Shown: piece by piece, positions 52,270 through 64,000 of the stretch
Numbering within the stretch: the stretch's first letter is position 1
Layout: each line of letters begins with the position of its first letter
From: Acridotheres tristis
Lineage: Eukaryota > Chordata > Aves > Passeriformes > Sturnidae
Length of the DNA stretch: 64,000 bases
Assembly: GCA_037013685.1 (NCBI GenBank)
Contig: CM072893.1
Location: 17,014,736-17,078,735 of the forward strand
Direction of reading: 5' to 3'
Program-made: the position numbers and the translations under genes
The notes under the pieces: generated by a model
Databases searched by the model: none
Seen by the model: only the letters and a program-made list of their open reading frames with translations
What the model was told of the DNA's origin: nothing

Positions 52270-54595
52270 ACTCTGCTTGCTGTCCCCTTCCCCCACCACA
52301 CGTACCACAATATCACCTGGTGCCCCTTCCCATATCAGACTTCCTGGAAGTATTGCTTTGTCAACATTTAAATCCACTGAACGATTTCTGCCAACCCAAA
52401 TTAAAACTACGGCTCTGTCCGCGCGCCCCTGGTCACTGCCGTGTGCCCTGAGGGACCGGGCGAGGCAAGACCACGGGCCTCTTTCCATTCCCATATTCGC
52501 ATCTATTCCACTCCATGAGCCCTGTGTGCTTATTTCCCTCTCTCACTTTAGATTAATCTTTGCTTTGCTTTCCTTTTCCTTTTTTTCTCTCCTGCTTTTA
52601 TTTCTTTTTCTCAAAGAGAATCTGAGGATCTCCCCCTTCTTCTCTAACCCAGCCTTCTCCCCCCCCTCCGCTTTTCCCCCAAGCTAGAAACATTTACACT
52701 TCAAAAGAGGCAGCCGCCTCTCTGCGGAAATTTCAAGAAAAATAAACTTTTTGGGGGAGTTGCAATGATAGCAATCTTTCGATCTGCTTCATTAGCCGGC
52801 TTTCTCCAGCTGATCAAGACGAAATCTTCTTCATTGATCCTGTTTCCCACCCTTGGTTCCAATACACATAAGCTCGAGGGCCCTGTCAGCTTCCCTTCCA
52901 AGTCCTTTGAGTTCTCCCGTGCTGCCTTGGCTTCCCTGACTCGCCTTGTCCCTGGGAACCAGTTCTACAGACACTGCTGTCGGAAACTGCTCGCCCTGCT
53001 CCTCTGCCCGCTCGGGAAGGGCGCTGTGCCCAGGAACAATGGGGGTCGGGCAGCGAGGGAGCCCCTCGGGGGGCTCAGGCCTGGACCAAGTGGATGTGCC
53101 TGCGATCGCAGTTGGCTCCAGAGCCAGAACTTGCGCTCACGTCGGTTCCCTGTTTTCTACGGGTTATCTGTAGCCGATTACCCTAGAAAACAGCTAAACG
53201 CAACCTATGGCCTTAGGTGCAGGATGGTGTGCTGCAAAGGTAGAAGTTTTGGATTTGTACACCATGGAGATGCCGCGAAGTTGTCAGCTCCACACCCTGT
53301 CTTTCTTCCCCTTGTCAAGGGCACAAATGCTTACAGCCTAAATGTTGGTAGTTTGGAGGTGGTTTAACTCAACCCTGAATATTCTCAGCACCATATTTAT
53401 GAATTCACAGAATAAATCTACACTGACCTTCTAGGTGTATTTTTCTGATGCAGTTTCTGCGTCAACTAATTTAACTTTCACCGTGACAAAGTCGGTGGTG
53501 AAGTCTCTGTCTGTGAAAAGATAGACCAAAAAATGATACTTTCCCCCCCCCAACCAAAAAAAAAGACATGAGCATTTAAGGAAAGGAGTCGGCATGCATA
53601 TGAGTGTCAGAGGGATCTTCAAGGAAGGAGACATTTTGATAAAACATTCCTGGACTACTTTTGGGGTGCTTTGTCTGAAGACAGGATGATTTCTGGCCCG
53701 AGATTTCTGGCTGCCTCTCGCCAACAAGCACCCAAATAAAAGGGGTATCCACATCTTCGCTGTAGGGGTGCTGTGGTCTGATCATACCAGAGGGGAGCGG
53801 GTGATGGGGCAGGGCGGAGGTGCCGAACAGTGGCGTGGAGATATGGAAACAGGACCGAAGCTGTGGGAGATTTCCGAGGGGTGCATAGGGCGGGCAGGGC
53901 CGCGCAGGGCAGGGGGAGGCAGCCAGCGTCCACCTGGTCCTCCCCGTCCCCCCAGCCGCTCTGCCTAGAAGAACCAAGCTTGCTCTTGGTGGCCAAGTTT
54001 AACAAATAAACATAAAGTTAGGTTTTAAACGAACAATTAAGAAGAAAGAGGGCGCGAAAAGAATAAAAGACCCCCATCCTTCCCCTCCCCCTGTGTCTCC
54101 GAGCCCCTCTTCCCCTCTCCCTCTCTCTCCCCCTCTAAGCACCTCTGGTCACGTTGGAGGATGAGTTTTTGGAGAGCTTCTGGTACAATATGGAGCACCA
54201 CGGGCTGCAATTTCACACTCCACAGCACATTCCCCCTAAAGCTACTTTCTTTTTTTCCCATCTAAGACCCCCTCATGTCTCCCCCTCTCTCTTTCTCTAG
54301 CTCTTTTGTGAGCCATGGGTGGGTTGCATGTCTGGGGGACGCCGGGGCCGCGAGGAGGCCGGCGGCCGGGCCCTGCCAGCGGGGCGGGTGCGTGTGTGTA
54401 CCGGGGGGCCGCGCTCCCCCCTCGCCCTGCCTGCTGCTGGCTTTTCCCTTCTCTGCATTTGTTTGCCCTGAATGGTAATAGCCCACGTGTGCTGCTCTTT
54501 ATTCAGTCACCGACACTTTAACCTCTCCTCTTTACAAGAGAGCGTTTGCCACAAAAACGAGACAAGCCGAAGACCTTTTGCAGCCTCATTGAGGG

Positions 54596-54670
54596 GGGAA
54601 AAAAAGGAATAAAAAAGAAAGAGAAAAAAAAAAAAGAAAAAAAAGAAAAAAAAAGAAAAAAAGAGAAAGA
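54596..54670. repeat. A-rich tract with spaced G
   Basis: Runs of A are separated by single G bases over about 75 bp. Confidence 0.95.
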
Positions 54671-55798
54671 GTGGAGCGGGGGGAGAGACAACAATGTGAA
54701 GAGACACTTCTGCAACAAAGCCGTCTCTTAGCGCACCGGGACGGCCGGAGCTGGGGCGAGTCTCCAAGCTTCCCGGGCCACAGACATACGGGGACAGGGC
54801 GGCCTCAGCACAGGCCGCCCTAGCCTGCCCCTTCCCACCCTAAGGAGGCAGGCAGGGAGGGGGCATACGGCTCCCAGCACCGAGCTGGGGCCTCGGTCCA
54901 TCCCTGCCCCCGAACATCTCACCCTGTGCGGACTGGAGGAGTCCCCGTTGCAAGTGGGGTCCCCAGACCGGTTTCCCATCGAAGCGGCCTCCACTGGTCG
55001 GCTTCGGCCGCTCACCACAAAACTCCTGCCACCGATCTTTGCTTTTGTCTGTCCATTAGTCCCAGAGCCCCTCCGGTCGCCTGCCTGCTCATTTCTTTGC
55101 CCCGGAGCGGGCGTGAGGGCAGAGGGGTTTCGTGCTGCCCCTCTGACCCTAAAACGAACTGGCCCAGATGTAAACCCTGCGTCTTCCGTGATAGGAGACT
55201 GTGCCACTGGCAAGGCCCAGCTGTCTCTTGCCTTTGCCCTGGGCTGCCGCTGGGGTAGAGGCGTGGGAGCCCCCCTCTACTGCCTCCTCCCCCCCATGCT
55301 GGAGATGTCTTTTTTTTTGTCCTCTAATTTCTCCATAAAACTCCCGATGAGTGAATTAGACGCTTATTAAAGTCTCCTTTTAATCAGCAGTAGTGGGAGA
55401 TCCTCCCTCCCTCTATCTGCCCGTCCAAGGTTAGTTTGCCTCAGGGCGATTTGCAAATGTTAGGATTTACAGTTATCACACGCAAAAACATTTATATAAC
55501 CCCTAACTATAATACACCCATAAAAACGGGGAGGCAGCGAAAACTGCTGCGGATCAGCGAAAAACCCTATGGCTTGCCCATTAAAGTCCCTGGAAAGGGT
55601 AATTCCAGCAGTCAGAGGGGCCAAAGTGTGGTAATGACTGCCTGGGATTCACATCTCCAAAAATGATCTCACAAAAAGACCCGCCGGGGAAAGGGGGCGA
55701 CTGCTTCGCTCCACTCCCTCCGCTGGGCCGGCAGGGGAAGTTGGAAGCAGACTTCTCCACACATGCACTACAAAGTGATAGATATGCCTCGAGACAGA

Positions 55799-56158
55799 CC
55801 TTCCTTCCTTCCTTCCTTCCTTCCTTCCTTCCTTCCTTCCTTCCTTCCTTCCTTCCTTCCTTCCTTCCTTCCTTCCTTCCTTCCTTCCTTCCTTCCTTCC
55901 TTCCTTCCTTCCTTCCTTCCTTCCTTCCTTCCTTCCTTCCTTCCTTCCTTCCTTCCTTCCTTCCTTCCTTCCTTCCTTCCTTCCTTCCTTCCTTCCTTCC
56001 TTCCTTCCTTCCTTCCTCCCTTCCTCCCTTCCCTCCCTTCCTCCCTTCCTCCCTTCCTCCCTTCCTCCCTTCCTCCCTTCCTTCCTTCCTTCCTTCCTTC
56101 CTTCCTTCCTTCCTCCCTTCCTCCCTTCCTCCCTTCCTCCCTTCCTCCCTTCCTTCCT
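55799..56158. repeat. TTCC/GGAA microsatellite, 54 pure units plus interrupted tail
   Basis: TTCC repeats are pure from 55801 to 56016 (216 bp, 54 units). To about 56158 they mix with CCCTTCCT-type units in which single T to C changes have spread at 8-base spacing. The array lies about 6.7 kb upstream of the PAX2 start codon. Confidence 0.98.
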
Positions 56159-57278
56159 TTTCATTCTTTTCCTTCCCAGCCAAGCTGAGCCCGAACAATT
56201 TCTATACACACACAAATCCACCTCCCCAGAGAAAGTTGCTGCGGTCGCGTTTCTGGCAGTAGTTCCCAAGCCCTGTTGCGAGCCCTGCCTCTGCCCCCCG
56301 CTTCCCTCCGCCACGGACGGCTCTCCGGTCGGATGGGATGCGCCGGGAGCTGGGTCGGGGAAGGCAGGCTCGTTTCCACCGCTAAACAAAGGCTGGAAAC
56401 GCACCAACAAAGGACCTGGCGCGTCCCCTCCACCCCGTGCGAGAGCCGCAGGTGAGGCTGGGGCTTGCCCGGCCGGGCGCTGGGGTCCTGCTTGCAGAGC
56501 ATTACTTGCATTGGCGGCGGGGGGGGGGGAAGATGCGAGTCTGCAGGGCTTCAGAAGAAACTGGTCGTAAGTTGGTGGGGAAACTTTCTTCCCCCTTCTC
56601 CTCTTTGTGGGAAAGCCGGGAAAACGGGTGAATTTAGCTCTCTCTCCTCCTGTGCCATTCGCAAAGACAGGCTCGCTTCTTCCCTTCCCCTGGCTGGGAG
56701 CCGCCAAAGCTCAAGTTAGGCGCCTAATTAAAAAAAGTGGCAGGAAGACTCATGCCTCTTTAACATCAGCTGTTAATGGCCTCGGAGTTTACTGCCTCTG
56801 AGGAGGAAGACACAGAGGGATGAAGTGTGCGTGGAAACGAAGGGGCTGAAAGAAGTGTGTGGGGGGTGTCTGTCAGTGTAGTGGAGGAAGAGGAGAGATT
56901 AAAGGGAGGGTGGGGGAAATGGAGAATTCTAACTTATAAAAAGGAGCTGGAAGGTGGAGGGGATGGGGAAGGACTGAACTGTGAGCCGACACTAAATCTG
57001 TCCAGTTTCCCTGGATGCCGCATCTGGGCAGCTCGGACGGGATGCGGAGTCTGAGAGCAACTGTGCGAGCGCGGGAGAGGGCACGCAGAGAAGAGAGAGG
57101 ACGAGCGGATCCGGGATGAAGGGACGCACAGAGGGAGGGAGGTTTTCCGAGCGCGGAGCGTTGTTCCCGAGTGCCTGCCTTTCCTTCTCCTCACTCGGAC
57201 CCTGGTACTTTTCTCCTTCCTCTCCTCTCTGAGGTTTGCAAACCAAACGTCACCAATCAATACGAACCCCGGCTCTGT

Positions 57279-57320
57279 GGGTGCGTGTGTGCGTGTGTGT
57301 GTGCGTGTGTGAGTGTGGTT
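57279..57320. repeat. GT/GC dinucleotide repeat
   Basis: About twenty GT units are interspersed with GC steps. Confidence 0.9.
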
Positions 57321-57639
57321 GTTGATCCTGACCTGCTGGACTTCAAAAATCTGCCTCTTCTGACTCCCTCTCAGCCTGTAAGTTCAGAATTACAACCTTC
57401 TACATCAATGCAAACTTTTATTTGTCGGAGAATTCCTTTCTCTAGGAGAAAGAGAAATTGTCGCCATGTGAACGGCTGATTTCTGACACACGGGGCTTTA
57501 CCCTTCCCCCAGCGTGGGGAAAAATATCTCCCGTGGATGTCTTTAAACTGTACACAATCCATAACTTTGGTAATGTTTACGTAGTGTTATTTCTGCAAGG
57601 CAGTTTTCCAGGGTTAGGGGAGGTGGTTGCATTTTGCTA

Positions 57640-57920
57640 GATGGATCCTTTGTGGTGAGTGCAGATTTATGCCCAGTTTTGATTTATAATTAAATTAGCT
57701 TCTAATTTGCAATATGTGCGTCTGTGTTTAAAATGTATCTAATCTGTGAAATTGAGGACTGGGGCACTTTAAATGAAAATCTACCTTTAGCCTCAAGGGT
57801 TTCTTTATGAAGGGATAGCCGGGAGGGCAGCGTGCGGTAGTAAAGTGAGGCTGTAATTTCTATTAGGAGATGTCAATCAATCTTTCTTTTCAATACATCA
57901 ATTAATAAATCCGATTGGTG
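57640..57920. promoter_or_regulatory. Candidate upstream regulatory block with PBX/MEIS word
   Basis: An AT-rich island sits between GC-rich patches. It contains TGTCAATCA (57871-57879), whose reverse complement TGATTGACA is the PBX-PREP/MEIS composite type. It also contains TATAATTAAATTAGC and CATCAATTAATAAATCC. Confidence 0.4.
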
Positions 57921-58569
57921 CTGCGGGCTGCTCTTCCCCCCGCCCCCCGAGCCACCCCCCCCCCTCCGCCCCCGGGGCACTCTTTTTGGCCGGATGGGGA
58001 AGTGTGAGGGGGAAGGCAAACTTTGGCAGGGAAGTCCCCGCAGGCAGAGCCCGACCCGACCCGCCCTCCCCCCCTCCCCTTCTCCCCCGCTCCGGCCCTG
58101 CGCGGGGCTCCGGGACCGGCTCCAGCCTCGGCGCGGCGCTGGGGGCGGCAGGCGAAGCCGGCGGGACTCCCTCCGTCGGCTCTCGGGGTTTCGCAGAACT
58201 AAATTGACACAACTTGGTGAGATACGGTCAATTTTTTTCGCCCCGATAGTGGGAGTGTGCACACGCGGTTAGATCTGGGCCCGGGACTCCCCGTCTTAGC
58301 TGACTTATATTTAGGTTTCACTTATTTAAGCGACCCTCCCCCACCGTCCCACCCCACGCAGCTCTAACCCAGGCAATAGTATCGTCGGTTTCATTGGTTA
58401 TTTTCCATCGGAACCGCAGCCCCTAGCTTTAATTTTTCACGATTAAAAAGCGGCCGGGATGGCAGGGAACTCCTCCAGCCTGACAGCTCGCCCTAGCTCT
58501 CCCTGCTGTTAGCGTATGCTCCGCACCTACAAATTACCGCGGAAATGGGGGAAAGAGGGTATTTATTAC

Positions 58570-58596
58570 TTTTTTTTTTCTTTTTTTTTTTTTTTT
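58570..58596. repeat. Poly-T tract
   Basis: Twenty-seven bases are all T except for one C. Confidence 0.95.
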
Positions 58597-59379
58597 AACG
58601 GGCAAATGCAGTAATGTCTCCAGTTTAGCAATTACACCGATTCTCCTTTATTTTCAAGTGGCGCTGGTCGTTCAGCAGAATGTCACCGTGGTGGGCAGGC
58701 GGGTGGAAGCCCGAGGACAGCCCGGCTCAGGAGTGCCCGCTGCCCACTTGGGGAATGTTGGCCCGGCGGGGTCAGGGAAGATGTGGGAAAGGGGGACAGC
58801 GCCGGGACGGGGAGACACCGAGGGCCTCCCGTTGAGTCTCTGCTCTTAGAGCTTCACAGTCAGGAAAACTGGACAAACAAAACTAATTCAACGTGTCGCC
58901 TGTCCCTGACAGAACACACAGAGTATTTTATAGAAATCCGGCTACAGAAAGGGCTGACTTTCCTGAACCCACGACCAACGTAAAAAAGACACTCAGAAGG
59001 AGGAGAACATCCTCAAACTATTCCGTTGTCATCGTCATCATCATCGTGTCCGTTTGATTTTAAAATAGCACGATAGGGAGCACGCTCTCACTGAATGCTG
59101 TCTCCTCAGCTTTCTTTTTTTCCTCCCAACCACATGGCTTTGTACCCTCAGATTTGCGGGCTACTGATGCCGGTTTGAGTTGCTCGACACAAGCAGCGTT
59201 TTGCGTGTCTCCAGCGAGAGGGGGAACGCTGAGTTAACAGAGGGCTGCGAGCGGGAGCACGGGGGCTACGGGGCTGAACTTCGGGAAGGAATGAAGTAAA
59301 AAGAAGAGAGAGAGAATGAGAGAGTCTCCCAGGCAGCTCGATCCCATTAGCTCCGTCCTTGGGTTGCATATTTATACGG

Positions 59380-59530
59380 TCTAGGAGGTGAACAGATGGA
59401 CTATCAATTTAATTCCATCTTCAACACCATCAGAGATTGATTTTCTACTCGCTTTTAATTTTGCCATAATTAATTAGATCATTACAACTGTTTTCTATTG
59501 ATCTCCCTATTTAAACCTCAGATGCAAAGG
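59380..59530. promoter_or_regulatory. Candidate upstream regulatory block, homeodomain-rich
   Basis: An AT-rich block contains the E-box-like CAGATGG, CAATTTAATTCC and TAATTAATTA (59467-59476), in unique sequence about 10.4 kb upstream of the start codon. Confidence 0.35.
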
Positions 59531-59807
59531 GACTTCGGCAGATCCTTTAAAAACACAGAAGGGAAAAGGAACAGAGGGGTTTGCAAACTTTCTGAAGGTT
59601 TTTTTCAGTTTTGATTTAGAAGATTTTCGGTGCATAATAGCAAAAAACTGCCTCTGTGGCCTTTCCTTTTAGAAGGCCTTTTTCGTTGCCTTTGTAATTT
59701 TCTTTTACGTTTTGGTGAATCTTTGTCATATTTATATATAATATACAGCATATATAATAGATTTAATTGGTTCGATTATGAAAACATAAGCTTGCACGTG
59801 TATATGC

Positions 59808-59821
59808 ATATATATATATAT
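59808..59821. repeat. Short AT dinucleotide repeat
   Basis: Seven AT units lie in an AT-rich stretch. Confidence 0.9.
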
Positions 59822-61260
59822 TCACACACAACGTGTTTAATATTGAGATTTATAGAGGTGGTGCACACACATTTATATGTGGGGAAACTATCGACAGGAG
59901 AGATGTGGTTTCCTGAAGGGCGAATATTTTTATTTGCTTCCCGTACGTGTCTCTCTGTTTTTGCACTTGAAGCTCTCTCTAGGAGAGGGATATTTCACCC
60001 TGCGACTCCATCAAAAATGACAAAGGAAAACCAGCGCCGTTAGCTCCGGTCCCTAGCCTCGGTTCCCAGCTCCCGCCGCAGCCTTTCTTTTCCAAGCCTC
60101 CCCTGCAGCAAACGACTGGCAGCCGGGGCAATAGCATGGCTCTGTGCTGGCAGTCAGTGAGGTTTGCATTTTAAACCTCGGTGTCTTCCCCCCACCTCAA
60201 AAAAATCCCTAAATTAAAACCTCTGTTTATATACTTAATTTGAGGGAACCAAACCGCGTAGCTGTGCTTTTACCGCGAGCGGCAGCGCCGAGGAAAACCT
60301 CTCCGGCGGGGTTTGTTTGAAGCTTTGTTTGCAAATCATAAAATTGCTGACTGGGAGACGGGGGTGATCCGGAGACGCGTCCGTCGGCGGAGCAGGTCTG
60401 GGGGGCTCAGAGGCAGCCCCCGCTCGGGGCCGAGGCAGTGCCGGCCCCCGCCCGCCTCAGCCCCGCGCTTCGCCCCCGCAGAGCCCGGGCAAGGCGCTGG
60501 GCTGCCCGAGGCGGGGACGGCGCAGATCCAGAGCCAGCACGGCGAGCAAAGTTTCCCGAGGTGGGGAGGGAGTCGGTGGAGGAAGAGTTTAAGCAATGCC
60601 CTGAACTTTTTGCGGACGGGAGGGACCTCCGGGATTAGGGCAAATAGACAAAGGCCGATGGAAGGGGCTGGCTCGGCCGCCCGGGCCGCCTGGAGGGCGG
60701 CGAGGCAAAGAGCCCGAGGCCGCTGGCGGTCGGACCGGGCCGGGAGGGAAGGGACCGGGGCTCGGCTCGGCTCTCGCTCGAGTCTGGGGGCTCCGCTGCC
60801 GGTCCTTGCGAAGCTCCCACGGTAAAGGCGGTGGGAACCCAGCCTTTCGAGGGGTGCGGAATCGAACACCCGCAAGGAAAAGGGACGTTTATCAGGTGAG
60901 ATAGCAAGTGTTAGAGGGGGATCTGGCGAGGCGAGGAGGGTGTGCGTGGAGGAGAGCAGAAGCAGGCTGCCTCTTGCCAAAGGAGGGAGTTGGGGGTGAC
61001 GGTCTCATCCCTCCCTGCTGAATATTCAGCGCCCCCCGCCTTACCTGCTCTCCCTGAGCTCTGAGCCATGGCTCCTCTGCCTAATGGCCCGTCTCCCCGG
61101 GACGGCTGCAAGCCAGTAGATCCGCCGCGGCCTTTTCTTCGCTTCTCTCCTCCCCGCTTGGGTGTCTTGCTTTCCCCCGCTGACTTTCGAGATCTAGGCG
61201 CAACCACCCAAAACTAAACGGTTTAGATAACAACACACACACACCAGAGCACCACCACCA

Positions 61261-61280
61261 CCAAAAAAAAAAAAAAAAAT
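61261..61280. repeat. Poly-A tract next to CACCAC repeats
   Basis: About eighteen A follow ACACAC and CACCACCACC units. Confidence 0.9.
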
Positions 61281-61897
61281 AGCCAGCCACAGAGAAAGAA
61301 ACGCCGCTCTACTGAGCCGGGACAGGCTAAAAGGAGGGGGAAATAAATAACAATCAAAGCAAATGCAGCGCTGCTGCTTATAAAATTGAAGAGGGGCTCA
61401 CCTGCTCCAGTCTACAAGGGCTGTGCAGGCAGGGAGGAAAGAGGCTGGGGGGGTCCCGCGGGGATCCTGCGGGAGGGGGTACAACGCCTGGACTTTGAAT
61501 CTGCTTCCCCTTGCCCCCCTCCCTCAAGCTGACTACCTGTAGGGAAGTCTTGTTGCAACAGCAGATTAATTTGTTGTCTTATTACCATAAAAATGTGCTC
61601 GGAGAGGGGCTGGCAAGGGAGAGGGGGACGCGGGACAGAGGAGGAACTTCCTCCAAGTTGAAAAGGGAGGCAGTGGGCTCAGGCTGAGGGGGGAGCGCGT
61701 CGGGGACGGGCGGGGGATTGGTCTGGATGGTGGCGCAGCCCACCCGAGAGCTGGTAGCTCTCAGCTCGGGGTCCGGGCAGACTCCAGGTGGGGTGGCAGG
61801 GGACGGGGATTCCTCCGTTTAGTTTGGAAGCGACAGGAGCCAATCCTGTGAAGTCTACCTCTGTGAGCGCCTAGCTTTTTGCCTCTGAGAGATTATT

Positions 61898-61964
61898 TAT
61901 CCATCCATCCATCCATCCATCCATCCATCCATCCATCCATCCATCCATCCACCCATCCATTTAT
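61898..61964. repeat. CCAT microsatellite
   Basis: CCAT is repeated without a break from 61901 to 61950, then once interrupted by ACCC, ending near 61964. Confidence 0.97.
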
Positions 61965-62899
61965 CTGTCCACTCGTCTCTTTTCTTGCTCTTACGACCAC
62001 GTTTTGATAAAGGCTTTGCGACTGAAAATAAATAAATAATAAATAGAACAAAGCTCTAAAGAAAAGAAGAAAAATTCCCAGTGCTAAAGACATCACTGAA
62101 CGAATATTTTTCTTTCTCTCTTTCTACTCCCCCTCTTCTACCTCCCCATTGATTGAAAGTCTCTCTCAGCTCCAACAAGGAGTCCCAGGAAAAATGAACC
62201 ATTCTGCTATCGATTCTTCATTAAAATTACATTTCTGCATTTGCTAAATTGGTTTTAAAAAGCTTCCCCTGTTATTATTGTCTTGTCAGAGCCGGCGGTG
62301 CTGGGCAAACAGTATTTAAAAGCTTGGGACCTCTCCAAGATGAGGCTGTTGGGGGTTATGTGTGTGCATGTGTTTCTTTTTCTAAAGTGTTTAGGAAAAT
62401 GTTAACAACGCGGACTGGCGAAAAGCACGCCCCAGACAAGTGGAGAATTGTAAAAATAAGGAAGGCGGAGGGAACGCTTTCCTTCATATCACTTAAAAAT
62501 CATCGATTGCCTCTTCAAGCAAAGAAAAAAAGGTTTCATTTAAAATATTAAAATGGGGCACCAAAAGTCAATAATTGCAGCAACGAGTATTTGCCTCAGA
62601 CGCCGTCTCCAGCCCGGTCTGCAGCAGCCGCCGGATCTGTCTGGTGTGGTTCCTCACCTCCCTGCAGCCCGAGCCCTGCTCTCTGCCGCGCTGAAATGTT
62701 TCCTCGGTGAGATGTTTAAATAAGTCCAGCTAACCCTGACACATGCACCAGATTCCTCCGACCTTACCCCAACAAACCCCACGGAATCCCCGTCCTCCCT
62801 CCCCAGACTGGCGTGGGAGAAACCCAGAAGGGACTCTGGGAGATTCACTTTGAATTCTGCAAATCTCTCTCGAAAGAGCAGGGAAGCAGAAATGTCTTC

Positions 62900-63070
62900 C
62901 TGATGTGTTTATCCCCTAATCAGTTCATTAGTTATAAACAACATGACATTAGAAGTTAGGAGGCAGTTGATATTAATTTTTATTTAACTAGTTGATGTTT
63001 AATCCGTCACGCCAGACTGCTTAGAGAGAGCTGCCTGACACAAACCAGTTAGAACTTCATACACCGCGAT
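62900..63070. promoter_or_regulatory. Candidate upstream regulatory block with OTX-type word
   Basis: The block contains CCCCTAATCAG, CATTAGTTATAAAC, TATTAATTTTTATTTAAC and the OTX/bicoid core TAATCC (63000-63005). It forms an AT-rich island next to a CpG-rich patch. Confidence 0.35.
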
Positions 63071-64000
63071 GATCGGCCGGGCATTGGGACAAACAAACAG
63101 CGGCGGGGGGGCGAGGGCCAAGGAAGCAGAAGGGAAGGGAGCAAGGGGGAGAGGGGTAAAGAGGGGAAAAAGCAGCAAAAGAGACTGGGAAATTCCCCCT
63201 TCCCTCTATAAAATATTTGTACAAATCTGCAGAGAAGGGAGGGAGGGGGGGCGAAGCATGAAAAATGTCGTCAGGAGGCTGAGCCGAGCGGGCCGAGAAG
63301 GGCAGGTGCCCATGCCAGCCACCCCTGCAGGCTATGGGGCGGGTCGGCGGGCGGCCCGGGCGATAGGGCTGGGGCTGCCCGGGGGTTCAGCGCTCGGCGG
63401 GGCGGCAGGGGCGGCGTGCGGCTGTGCGCCGTCGGGCAGAGCGGGGGGCACCGCCAAGAGAGTCCTCTCTTAATTAAAAGGGGCACAGGTTAATTAGCAC
63501 GAGGCTAGCAGAGGGAGAGCAGCAACACACGGGTGGGGCCGGGATAAACGGGAACCGGACTTTTCCCGGCTTCCCGATGTGTAACATTCCTTTTCGGTGT
63601 CAGACTGCGACCCTTAACCAAGGAGCGCAGGTGCTGCTACAGATAAAAGGAGTGAACGATTATGGGTACCTTAATGGACACACGACTCTACCTACCTAAA
63701 AGCTGTGCTGAAGTATAATCTAACCAGAGTCTAGAATTACAGACTTCCCTGATAAAATTTCTTGTTTCTCCTCTTGCAGCAAACTGGTGCCCCACGAATG
63801 GTTACAGCGTACCTGTTTGGCTCTACACCATCTCTATATACGTGAATCTCTGCTCTTTACCCTGCCGACACGTTGGGCACTCACCCTCGCCTTTGCTCCC
63901 GAGGGGAGCGCCAAGCATTACCCCGACACCTTCCCTTTCTGTGGCCGGACCCCCGGTGTTTCTTCCCCCGCATGAGTGCTGCTGTGAGTCCTCAGTGTGC

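Larger units (their letters stand above)
49981..64000. other. PAX2 upstream flank, no gene recognised
   Basis: Neither strand shows a recognisable protein or a run of credible exons. The composition is a patchwork. CpG-rich patches lie at about 50.97-51.65, 54.33-54.45, 57.93-58.20, 60.36-60.85 and 63.27-63.46 kb. AT-rich blocks at 57.64-57.92, 59.38-59.53 and 62.90-63.07 kb resemble conserved enhancers. There are also several homopurine-homopyrimidine microsatellites. Long open frames here follow GC-rich or tetranucleotide-repeat DNA and are not supported as genes. Confidence 0.75.

Noticed and set aside
55649..56707. Long minus-strand open frame encoding a Gly-Arg-Lys-Glu repeat protein
   Set aside because: Most of it is the GGAA tetranucleotide array, which stays open in several frames on both strands. 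The flanks show no recognisable domain or splice structure.
63069..63473. 134-codon plus-strand Gly/Arg-rich open frame
   Set aside because: The open frame reflects GC-rich, purine-rich composition. There is no recognisable domain.

Overview
The window is vertebrate nuclear DNA carrying the 5' half of PAX2, a paired-box transcription factor gene, on the minus strand. Five coding exons can be read base by base. Exon 1 (49021-49063) encodes the PAX2-specific N-terminus MDMHCKADPFSAMH. Exons 2 to 4 encode the paired domain. Exon 5 encodes the octapeptide YSINGILG and ends in the basic stretch KRKRDE. All five have consensus splice sites and compatible phases, and together they give residues 1-205. 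The later exons (partial homeodomain, transactivation region, 3' UTR) were not found and should lie beyond the left edge.

Layout by coordinate (the gene runs from high to low numbers): 1-12570 is the start of intron 5; 12571-12690 exon 5; 12691-14727 intron 4; 14728-14813 exon 4; 14814-43523 the 28.7 kb intron 3; 43524-43721 exon 3; 43722-45070 intron 2; 45071-45239 exon 2; 45240-49020 intron 1; 49021-49063 exon 1; 49064 to about 49980 the CpG-rich leader and presumed promoter; 49981-64000 the upstream flank. The flank has no recognisable gene. It holds several separate CpG-rich patches, AT-rich blocks that look like conserved enhancers, and long microsatellites.

The organism is most likely a sauropsid (bird, crocodilian or turtle). 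I see no Alu, L1, B1 or other abundant mammalian repeats. Interspersed repeats are few: four old MIR-family SINE fossils and one probable CR1 fragment. This is inference, and the species cannot be named from the sequence.

I found no new gene system. The points most worth checking are: a CAGCAG tandem acceptor at exon 2, which would switch the junction with the paired domain between Pro-Gly-His and Arg-His; a (TTTC)35 tract in the sense orientation about 230 nt before that acceptor; an intron 3 candidate enhancer with an internal duplication, POU, SOX and homeodomain words, and a MIR fossil beside it; and a (GGAA)54 array about 7 kb upstream of the start codon. All enhancer calls rest on motif content and composition only, because no alignment could be run.
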